Below are positions 57,692 through 64,000 of a stretch of 64,000 bases of DNA, in pieces (the stretch's first letter is position 1; every line of letters begins with the position of its first letter). Made by a program: the position numbers and the translations under genes. The stretch is from positions 25,790 to 89,789 of the forward strand of contig DATIBC010000097.1 in the NCBI GenBank assembly GCA_035457725.1, written 5' to 3'. Under the pieces are notes generated by a model. That model did no database searches. It was not told where the DNA came from and worked only from the letters and a program-made list of their open reading frames with translations. Source of the DNA: DATFES01 sp035457725 (GTDB lineage: Bacteria > Pseudomonadota > Alphaproteobacteria > CACIAM-22H2).

Positions 57692-58468
57692 ATGAGCGAC
57701 GATCCCGGACAAATGCCTCGATCGACGACGCATTTTGGATTTCACGAGGTGCCCGAAACGGACAAGAGCGAACTCGTGCGCCGGGTATTCGACAGCGTTG
57801 CCGGGCGCTACGACCTGATGAACGATTTGATGTCGGCGGGCGTGCATCGTTTGTGGAAATCGACGTTGCTCGACATGATCGATCCGGCGCCGGACCACAC
57901 GTTGCTCGATGTTGCCGGCGGCACCGGCGATATCGCGCTCGGGTTCATGGAGCGCCTCGGCGCCCCCGCAGGCCGAGGCCATGTCGTGATTTGCGACGTC
58001 AACCCCGCGATGGTGGCGATCGGCCGGGATCGCGCGCTCGATCGCGGCCTGACCGAGGGGGCGACCTTCGTCGTCGGCGACGCCGAACGCTTGCCGTTCG
58101 CGGATTCGAGCGTCGACGTCTATACGATAGGCTTCGGCCTGCGCAACGTGACGCATCCGGTGGCGGCCTTGGCCGAAGCGCGACGCGTGCTGCGCCCCGG
58201 GGGTCGCTTCTTCTGTCTCGAGTTCTCGCGCGTCGTCCTGCCGGTGCTTGACCGCATCTATGATCTCTATTCGTTTGCAGTGCTGCCGAGCCTCGGCGAG
58301 CTGGTCGCCGGCGACCGCGCCGCCTATGAGTATCTCGTCGAAAGCATTCGCAGGTTTCCGTCCCAGGAGGGCTTGGCGGGCCTGATGTCGGCGGCGGACT
58401 TTGCTTTTGTCCGTTGGCGCAACCTTTCGGGCGGAATCGCCGCGATCCATAGCGGCTGGCGGATCTAG
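57692..58468 (+). CDS. ubiE: Ubiquinone/menaquinone C-methyltransferase UbiE
   Basis: About 258 residues. SAM-dependent methyltransferase acting on the demethoxy-benzoquinol/demethylmenaquinol ring. Family motifs are THFGFHEVPETDKSELVR near the start, FDSVAGRYDLMNDLMSAGVH, SAM site LLDVAGGTGDIAL, and GFGLRNVTHPVAALAEARRV. The start is uncertain (57680, 57692 or 57713); none has a strong ribosome site. It is followed after 11 bases by ubiB in a ubiquinone operon. Confidence 0.96.
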   Translation: MSDDPGQMPRSTTHFGFHEVPETDKSELVRRVFDSVAGRYDLMNDLMSAGVHRLWKSTLLDMIDPAPDHTLLDVAGGTGDIALGFMERLGAPAGRGHVVICDVNPAMVAIGRDRALDRGLTEGATFVVGDAERLPFADSSVDVYTIGFGLRNVTHPVAALAEARRVLRPGGRFFCLEFSRVVLPVLDRIYDLYSFAVLPSLGELVAGDRAAYEYLVESIRRFPSQEGLAGLMSAADFAFVRWRNLSGGIAAIHSGWRI

Positions 58469-58479
58469 GCGAATCGATC

Positions 58480-60021
58480 GTGCGTGCGCTGCGTAATCTC
58501 GGCCGCGTGACGCATATCGGCCTGACCCTGGCGCGCTACGACGCGTTGATCGGCATCGAACGCCTCGGGCTGCCGCGAGCAGTTATTGCCGCGCTGGCGC
58601 GACTGCGACGCTCGGGATTGGACCCGCGCCCCGGCGTGCGGTTGGCGGCGGCCCTCACCGAACTGGGGCCCAGCTTCGTCAAGCTCGGCCAGGCGCTGTC
58701 CACCCGCGCCGACCTGGTCGGCGAGGAGGTCGCGGCGGACCTGTCGGAACTGCAGGACAAGCTGGCGCCGTTTGCCGCCGATGCGGCGCGGGCGACGATC
58801 GTTGCCGAACTCGGGAGGCCGCTCGAATCGCTCTTCGAGAGCTTCGACGACCGGCCGGTCGCCGCCGCCTCGATCGCCCAGGTGCATTTCGCTATGGCGC
58901 GCGACGCGGGTGGCCGCCTTCGCGAAGTCGCGGTCAAGGTGCTGCGACCCGACATCGAGGCATTGTTCCAACGCGATCTCGATTTGATCGCCTGGCTCGC
59001 CGAGCTCGCCGAGCGCTACGTCCCCTCGCTCACTCGCCTCAGGCCGGTCGAAGTCGCACGGACCCTTGCCGAGACGGTTCATCTCGAGATGGATCTTCGG
59101 CTCGAGGCCGCCGCAGCGTCCGAGCTGGCCGAGAATTTCAAGGACGACGCCGATTTTCGCGTGCCAGCGGTGGACTGGTCGCGCACGTCGCGGCGCGTGC
59201 TGACGCTGGCGCGCATCGCCGGCATTCCGATCGACGAGCGTTCGCGCCTGGTCGAGGCAGGGCACGATCCGGACGACGTTGTCGCCAAGGCGGCTCGGAC
59301 GTTTTTCAACCAGGTCTTCCGCGATGGGTTCTTTCACGCCGACATGCACCCAGGGAACCTCTTCGTCGCCGAAGACGGCGCATTGGTCGCCGTCGATTTC
59401 GGTATCATGGGCCGGCTCGACCGATCGACGCGCAACTACCTTGCCGACATGCTGTTGGGGTTTCTCAACGGCGATTACAAGACCGTCGCCGAGGTGCACT
59501 TTCGCGCCGGATTCGTGCCGGCCAGCCAGTCGGTCGGCGCGTTCATGCAGGCATGTCGCGCCATCGCCGAACCGATCCTCGGCCGTCCGCTCAACGAGAT
59601 CTCGCTCGCCCGCCTGCTGGCGCAACTGTTCCAGGTCACCAAGACCTTCCAAATGGAGACGCAGCCGCAGCTTCTCCTGCTGCAGAAGAGCATGCTGGTC
59701 TGCGAGGGCGTCGGTCGCAAGCTCAATCCCGACGTCAACATGTGGAGCCTCGCGCGGCCGCTGATCGAGGCGTGGATGCGCGAGAACCGCGGCGTCGAAG
59801 CGCGCGCGCGCGCCGCCGCCGAGGACGCGATGGCGCGCATCGAGGAGTTGCCCGGTTTCGTCGCCAATGTCGAGAAAGCCGCCGCGATGCTGGCCGAAGG
59901 CGGCGTGCGGTTGCACCAAGACGCGCTAACGGCGCTTGGCGCCGGGCGCGGTCGCGGCGCCATGTGGCCATGGGTGGCGCTTGCGTTCCTGGCCGGCCTC
60001 GGCCTCGCCGCGTCGCTTTAG
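58480..60021 (+). CDS. ubiB: Ubiquinone biosynthesis regulatory ATPase/kinase-like protein UbiB
   Basis: 513 residues of the ABC1/ADCK/UbiB atypical kinase family, needed for aerobic ubiquinone synthesis. The KxGQ motif is KLGQALSTRADLVGEEVA. Kinase-like motifs are FADMHPGN-type (GFFHADMHPGNLFVAEDGAL) and VDFGIMGRL. A C-terminal hydrophobic segment (MWPWVALAFLAGLGLAASL) anchors it in the membrane. GTG start at 58480. Co-transcribed with ubiE. Confidence 0.96.
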   Translation: MRALRNLGRVTHIGLTLARYDALIGIERLGLPRAVIAALARLRRSGLDPRPGVRLAAALTELGPSFVKLGQALSTRADLVGEEVAADLSELQDKLAPFAADAARATIVAELGRPLESLFESFDDRPVAAASIAQVHFAMARDAGGRLREVAVKVLRPDIEALFQRDLDLIAWLAELAERYVPSLTRLRPVEVARTLAETVHLEMDLRLEAAAASELAENFKDDADFRVPAVDWSRTSRRVLTLARIAGIPIDERSRLVEAGHDPDDVVAKAARTFFNQVFRDGFFHADMHPGNLFVAEDGALVAVDFGIMGRLDRSTRNYLADMLLGFLNGDYKTVAEVHFRAGFVPASQSVGAFMQACRAIAEPILGRPLNEISLARLLAQLFQVTKTFQMETQPQLLLLQKSMLVCEGVGRKLNPDVNMWSLARPLIEAWMRENRGVEARARAAAEDAMARIEELPGFVANVEKAAAMLAEGGVRLHQDALTALGAGRGRGAMWPWVALAFLAGLGLAASL

Positions 60022-60208
60022 CGACCTTCGCCCGACCGCACCAGACTCTATCGGCGATCGCACGAAGGCCGAGCCGAACCGACGCGACGTCGCGGGCGGG
60101 CGGCACACGCCGGCCTTGGCCGTTGCGTGCTCAAGGCGGCGGCTTTACCTTGAACCACAGGGCTGCTCTGTAGAATATTCAAGCCGGCCCGAACCTGGCG
60201 GATCGCGC

Positions 60209-61414
60209 ATGCTCAGCGGAAAACGCATTCTCCTTGTCATCGCCGGCGGAATCGCCGCCTACAAGACGCTCGAACTCATCCGGCGGGCGCGCGAACGCGG
60301 CGCCAACGTGCGGGCGATTCTGACGCGCGCCGGCGCTGAATTCGTGACGCCGCTCGCGGTCGCCACGATTACGCGCGAGAAGGTGTTCCAGGATCTTTTC
60401 TCGCTCACCGACGAGAGCGAGATCGGCCACATCCGCCTGGCGCGCGATTGCGATCTGATCGTCGTGGCACCGGCCACCGCCGACATTCTGGCGCGGATGG
60501 CGCTGGGGCTGGCGAGCGATCTCGCGACCACCGTCGTGCTTGCGAGCGACCGGCCGATCCTGGTCGCGCCGGCGATGAACCACGTGATGTGGGCGCATCC
60601 CTCGACGCAAGCGCACATGGCGACGCTGGCCAAACATGGCGTGCGCGTCGTCGGGCCGAATTCCGGCGAGCTCGCCGAGGGCGAGACGGGACCTGGACGG
60701 ATGAGCGAGCCGCATGAAATTCTCGCCGCAATCGAATCCGCTCTCGGCGCCGACTCGCCGCTCAAGGGCTGTCGCGTGTTGGTGACCAGCGGCCCGACGC
60801 ACGAGCCGATCGATCCGGTCCGCTACATCGCCAATCGATCGTCGGGCAAGCAAGGTCACGCCCTCGCCGCGGCATTTGCCGCGCTTGGCGCCGAGACGAC
60901 GCTCGTCTCCGGCCCCACCCATCGCCCGGATCCGCCCGGGGTCGCCGTCAAGCGCGTCGAGACTGCGGCCGCGATGCTGGACGCTTGCCGCGAAGCATTG
61001 CCGGTCGACGTCGCGGTCTGCGCCGCCGCCGTCGGCGACTGGCGCGTCGCCGACCCGCGGTCTCAAAAAATCAAGAAGACGCGCGGCGGGCCGCCAACGC
61101 TCAAGCTGGCGGAAAATCCCGATATTCTCGCGACCCTCGCCGCCAAGGGAAAATCGCGGCCTAGGCTGGTCATCGGCTTCGCCGCCGAAACCGAGAACGT
61201 TATCGCGCACGCCAAAGCCAAGCGTCGCAGCAAAGGCTGCGACTGGATCGTCGCCAACGACGTCGGCGCGGGCAGCGGAACGTTCGGCGGCGACGCCAAT
61301 GCCGTACATCTCATCGATGCGGACGGTGTCGAAACCTGGGATCGCCTGCCGAAGGACGAGGTCGCGCATCGGATCGCGCGGCGCGTCGCCCGCCATCTAG
61401 CGGGCAGCGCGTGA
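60209..61414 (+). CDS. coaBC: Bifunctional phosphopantothenoylcysteine decarboxylase / phosphopantothenate-cysteine ligase
   Basis: 401 residues, two steps of coenzyme A synthesis in one protein. The N-terminal CoaC flavoprotein half has ILLVIAGGIAAYKTLELIRR, IGHIRLARDCDLIVVAPATA and the PxMNxxMW motif as PAMNHVMW. The C-terminal CoaB half has LVTSGPTHEPIDPVRYIAN followed by RSSGKQGHALA, and AAVGDWRVA. ATG at 60209; upstream in-frame codons overlap a noncoding gap of 187 bases after ubiB. It overlaps dut by four bases (GTGA). Confidence 0.97.
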   Translation: MLSGKRILLVIAGGIAAYKTLELIRRARERGANVRAILTRAGAEFVTPLAVATITREKVFQDLFSLTDESEIGHIRLARDCDLIVVAPATADILARMALGLASDLATTVVLASDRPILVAPAMNHVMWAHPSTQAHMATLAKHGVRVVGPNSGELAEGETGPGRMSEPHEILAAIESALGADSPLKGCRVLVTSGPTHEPIDPVRYIANRSSGKQGHALAAAFAALGAETTLVSGPTHRPDPPGVAVKRVETAAAMLDACREALPVDVAVCAAAVGDWRVADPRSQKIKKTRGGPPTLKLAENPDILATLAAKGKSRPRLVIGFAAETENVIAHAKAKRRSKGCDWIVANDVGAGSGTFGGDANAVHLIDADGVETWDRLPKDEVAHRIARRVARHLAGSA

Positions 61415-61875
61415 GCGAGACGAAGCAATCGCCGCTCCGCGTCGCGGTCATGCGCTTGCCGCACGCGGCCGGCCTGTCGCTGCCCGCCTACGCCTCGGCG
61501 GCCGCATCGGGCATGGACCTTGTGGCCGCGCTCGGCGCCGATTTGACGCTGCTGCCCGGCGCTCGCGCGCTCATTCCAACCGGCATCGCCATCGCGCTGC
61601 CCACCGGGTTCGAGGCGCAGGTGCGCGCGCGTTCGGGCCTTGCGCTCAAGCACGGCGTGGCCATTGTCAACGCTCCGGGTACGATCGACGCCGATTATCG
61701 CGGCGAGATCGGCGTCATACTCGCCAATTTCGGCGCCGAACCGTATGTCGTGCGGCGCGGCGAACGCGTGGCGCAACTCGTCGTAGCACCGGTCGCGCGC
61801 ATCGAGTGGGCCGAGACGGCGGCGCTCCCCGCCTCGGCGCGCGGCGCCGGCGGTTTCGGATCGACTGGCGGTTAG
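61411..61875 (+). CDS. dut: dUTP diphosphatase
   Basis: 154 residues, trimeric all-beta dUTPase that hydrolyses dUTP to dUMP and keeps uracil out of DNA. The five motifs are recognisable: AASGMDLVAAL, RSGLALKHGV, NAPGTIDADYRGEIGVIL, ERVAQLVV and the C-terminal Gly-rich RGAGGFGSTGG. GTG start inside the coaBC stop. Operon with coaBC; Rrf2 gene begins four bases downstream. Confidence 0.97.
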   Translation: MSETKQSPLRVAVMRLPHAAGLSLPAYASAAASGMDLVAALGADLTLLPGARALIPTGIAIALPTGFEAQVRARSGLALKHGVAIVNAPGTIDADYRGEIGVILANFGAEPYVVRRGERVAQLVVAPVARIEWAETAALPASARGAGGFGSTGG

Positions 61876-61879
61876 TCCG

Positions 61880-62335
61880 ATGCTGCGCTTGACCGCGAAG
61901 CTGCTTTACGCCATCGAGGCGGTGGTCGACATTGCCTACAACAGCGGCGGCGAGGCAGTACAGGCGGCGAGCATCACCAAGCGCCAGGGGATCCCCAAGC
62001 GTTACCTCGAACAAGTTCTGCAGGCGTTGGTGAAGGCGGGCATTCTCACCGGCCAGCGTGGCCCCAAGGGCGGCTATCGGTTGGCGCGCGAGCGCCGGCG
62101 GATCACCATCGGCGACGTTGCCCGCGTCGTGCGGCAGATCGAGACCGCTCCCGATCCGGTCACCGAGACGCCGACCTCGCCGCTCGGTCAGAAGGTCGTT
62201 CGTCCGCTATGGCTCGAATTGCAGGCCGAATACATGGCCCGGCTCGACGCCATCACCATCGAAGAATTATGCCGTCGCGCCGGCGTGGCGGCGCTGCGCC
62301 CAGCGGTCGATCACGGCATCGACTTTTCGATCTGA
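61880..62335 (+). CDS. Rrf2-family regulator of cysteine/sulfur genes (CymR-like)
   Basis: A 151-residue winged-helix regulator. The DNA-binding half is SITKRQGIPKRYLEQVLQAL with the wing GQRGPKGGYRLARERR, the hallmark of Rrf2. The three Fe-S cysteines of IscR/NsrR are absent (the only Cys is in EELCRRAG), so it is not an iron-sulfur sensor and resembles CymR, which senses cysteine status through CysK. It is followed 19 bases later by cysK, supporting that idea (inference). Confidence 0.87.
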   Translation: MLRLTAKLLYAIEAVVDIAYNSGGEAVQAASITKRQGIPKRYLEQVLQALVKAGILTGQRGPKGGYRLARERRRITIGDVARVVRQIETAPDPVTETPTSPLGQKVVRPLWLELQAEYMARLDAITIEELCRRAGVAALRPAVDHGIDFSI

Positions 62336-62354
62336 ACCACAAGGCCAGAACGCC

Positions 62355-63353
62355 ATGCCAACGCGACCCCGCCGCCGCAACGCCGCCGATCCCGAAGCCT
62401 CGATCGCGGCCGAGTTTCGCGGCCGCATCTACGAAAGCATCGTCGAGACCATCGGCGCGACGCCGCTGGTTCGCCTGCGGCGCTTCGCCGCCGCACACGG
62501 CAGCCGGGCGGACATCGTCGCCAAGCTCGAGTTCTTCAATCCACTCGGCTCGGTCAAGGACCGCATCGGCCTGGCGATGATCGAGGCGGCCGAGCGCGAG
62601 GGGAGCATCGGGTCGAAGACGGTGCTGATCGAACCGACATCGGGCAATACCGGTATTGCGCTGGCCTTCGTCGCCGCCGCCAAGGGCTATCGACTGATCT
62701 TGACCATGCCCGAGAGTATGTCGGTCGAACGGCGCAAGATGTTGAAGCTGCTCGGCGCCGAACTGGAGTTGACGCCGTCGAGCGAAGGCATGCGCGGCGC
62801 GATCAAACGCGCCGAGGAGCTGCAGCGCGAGCTGGGCGACGCCATCATTCTGCAACAGTTCCGCAACGCGGCGAATCCGGCGGTTCATCGGCGCACCACC
62901 GCCGAGGAGATATGGCGCGACAGCAATGGCAAGGTCGATGTCGTGGTGAGCGGCGTCGGTACCGGCGGGACCATTACCGGCGTCGGCGAAGTGCTCAAGG
63001 CGCGCAAGCCGGCGGTGCGTATGGTCGCCGTCGAGCCGGAGGACTCCGCGGTCCTGTCGGGCGGTCGTCCGGGGCCGCACAAGATTCAGGGAATCGGCGC
63101 CGGGTTCGTGCCGGAGATCTTGAAGCGCAGCGTCATCGACGAGGTCGTGCGGATCGGCAACGAGACGGCGTTTCAGACAGCGCGCGAGGTGGCGCGGCTC
63201 GACGGGCTTCCGGTCGGCATCTCGGCCGGCGCTGCGCTCGCCGCCTCGCTCGAGATCGGCGAGCGGCGCGAGATGGCCGGCAAGATGCTGGTGGTCATCA
63301 TTCCCTCGTTCGCCGAGCGTTATTTGTCGACGCAACTATTCGAAGGAATGTGA
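62355..63353 (+). CDS. cysK: Cysteine synthase A (O-acetylserine sulfhydrylase)
   Basis: A 332-residue PLP enzyme combining O-acetylserine with sulfide to form cysteine. The PLP lysine is K68 (NPLGSVKDRIG); the substrate loop is PTSGNTGIAL; the phosphate-binding Gly loop is SGVGTGGTITGVGEVLK. An N-terminal extension of about 25 Arg/Ala-rich residues precedes the usual start. ATG at 62355. Together with the Rrf2 regulator and the following moeB-like gene it forms a sulfur-metabolism group. Confidence 0.95.
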   Translation: MPTRPRRRNAADPEASIAAEFRGRIYESIVETIGATPLVRLRRFAAAHGSRADIVAKLEFFNPLGSVKDRIGLAMIEAAEREGSIGSKTVLIEPTSGNTGIALAFVAAAKGYRLILTMPESMSVERRKMLKLLGAELELTPSSEGMRGAIKRAEELQRELGDAIILQQFRNAANPAVHRRTTAEEIWRDSNGKVDVVVSGVGTGGTITGVGEVLKARKPAVRMVAVEPEDSAVLSGGRPGPHKIQGIGAGFVPEILKRSVIDEVVRIGNETAFQTAREVARLDGLPVGISAGAALAASLEIGERREMAGKMLVVIIPSFAERYLSTQLFEGM

Positions 63354-63367
63354 CGTTGATTATCCGC

Positions 63368-63456
63368 CGCCAAGGCGCCAAGGCGAAAAGCCTTCACGGG
63401 TTGGTCCGCGACGGGCAAGACAGCGGATTCCACTTGGCGATTTTCGCGTCTTGGCG
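63368..63456. repeat. CGCCAAGG-type inverted repeat element
   Basis: Two tandem CGCCAAGG units followed by CGAAAA (63368-63389) are mirrored after about 45 bases by CTTGGCG, TTTTCGCG and TCTTGGCG (63433-63456). Such caccaagg/cttggcg intergenic palindromes occur in many copies in some bacterial genomes. It lies between cysK and moeB. Confidence 0.6.
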
Positions 63457-63495
63457 TTTGACTCAAGAATTCCGTGCCGAAGCGGCGGGACTGAG

Positions 63496-64000
63496 ATGGA
63501 ATTGACCGACCGGCAGTTCGAGCGCTACGCGCGCCACCTGATCCTCGACGAGGTCGGCGAGGACGGACAAGCGCGCCTGCTCGGCGCGCGCGTCCTCGTC
63601 GTCGGCGCGGGCGGGCTGGGCTCGCCGGTGCTCATGTATCTAGCCGCGGCGGGCGTCGGCACGCTCGGCGTGGTCGACAACGATCGCGTCGATCTCTCCA
63701 ACCTGCAGCGCCAGATCGTCCACACCGACGACCGCGTCGGCGAAAATAAGGTCGAAAGCGCGATCGACACGCTGGCGGGAATCAATCCCGAGGTGCGGGT
63801 CATCCCGCACAAACTTCGGCTCGACGCCTCGAACGCCATCGAACTGCTCGCCGATTACGACATCGTCGCCGACGGCAGCGACAATTTCGCCACGCGCTAT
63901 CTCGTCAACGACGCATGCTATCTATTGAAGAAAACGCTGGTCACGGCGGCGTTGCTGCGCTTCGAGGGGCAACTTACGACGCTCAAGGCGCATGACGGCG
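63496..64000 (+). CDS. moeB: MoeB/ThiF-family adenylyltransferase, 3' truncated by window edge
   Basis: 168 complete codons are visible. E1-like enzyme that adenylates the C-terminal glycine of a ubiquitin-like sulfur carrier (MoaD or ThiS). The start is MELTDRQFERYARHLILDEV; the ATP loop is VLVVGAGGLGSPVLMYLAAA; the later NLQRQIVHTDDRVGENKVES with the Arg finger region and DGSDNFATRYLVNDAC match MoeB/ThiF. The C-terminal zinc and rhodanese parts, if present, lie outside. MoeB and ThiF cannot be separated from this fragment alone. Confidence 0.9.
   Translation, partial: MELTDRQFERYARHLILDEVGEDGQARLLGARVLVVGAGGLGSPVLMYLAAAGVGTLGVVDNDRVDLSNLQRQIVHTDDRVGENKVESAIDTLAGINPEVRVIPHKLRLDASNAIELLADYDIVADGSDNFATRYLVNDACYLLKKTLVTAALLRFEGQLTTLKAHDG

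Noticed and set aside
61880..62335. IscR or NsrR identity for the Rrf2 protein
   Set aside because: The three cluster-binding cysteines are missing, and cysK rather than isc genes follows.

Overview
The window is GC-rich chromosomal DNA from an alphaproteobacterium. It is most likely a Rhodospirillales- or Rhizobiales-like member, but the genus cannot be read from the sequence. The evidence is the block ubiE-ubiB-coaBC-dut / mutM / enoyl-CoA hydratase / rpsT / dnaA / dnaN / recF / gyrB, the SAM-II riboswitch in front of metZ, and ubiquinone genes. Almost all of the DNA is coding, with many ATGA or GTGA stop/start overlaps. I saw no insertion sequence, prophage, CRISPR array or rRNA. One tRNA gene (Gly-CCC) is present.

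Layout, left part. 1-3.2 kb: phosphonate-type ABC importer phnD(partial)-phnC-phnE-phnE, followed by an AhpD-like protein. 3.9-6.9 kb: a secreted Gly/Asn-rich protein with a strong terminator, a divergent Sel1-repeat lipoprotein, and an orphan RimK-like ATP-grasp enzyme with its own terminator. 7-11.6 kb: Lon-family protease, NfeD and slipin (envelope protein quality control). 11.7-16.7 kb: an uncharacterised NMT1/SsuA-type ABC importer in one operon with two alpha/beta hydrolases. 16.7-21.7 kb: AMP nucleosidase, then LysR divergent from wrbA-yqjG-pirin, a probable quinone/electrophile stress group. 22-24.6 kb: MEMO-like and radical SAM proteins of the AmmeMemoRadiSam group, then a lipoprotein.

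Middle part. 24.8-27.2 kb: tRNA-Gly, a 38-residue membrane protein, and a radical SAM enzyme translationally coupled to a metallophosphoesterase homologue that has lost one complete metal site. This pair is my best candidate for undescribed biochemistry. 27.2-28.6 kb: SAM-II riboswitch, terminator and metZ. 28.8-33.7 kb: OmpA lipoprotein, apaG, folE, trkH, argE. 33.7-39.3 kb: an autoregulated TetR with matching operators controlling a three-domain LplT-PlsC-AMP ligase fusion (lysophospholipid salvage), then a DUF4863 protein and two hotdog thioesterases. 39.3-42.9 kb: arsenic operon arsR, a flavoprotein with paired-cysteine tail, an MFS exporter and arsC. 43.7-46.7 kb: osmoprotectant-type ABC genes (YehZ, YehY and YehW-like) without an ATPase gene.

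Right part. 46.8-63.4 kb is the replication-initiation neighbourhood. On the minus strand, reading right to left, lie mutM, a small secreted protein, enoyl-CoA hydratase, rpsT, a rhodanese gene coupled to dnaA, pcp, dnaN, recF and gyrB. On the plus strand are ubiE, ubiB, coaBC, dut, an Rrf2 regulator, cysK and the start of moeB. Despite this gene content I see no cluster of DnaA boxes, so oriC is not located here with confidence.
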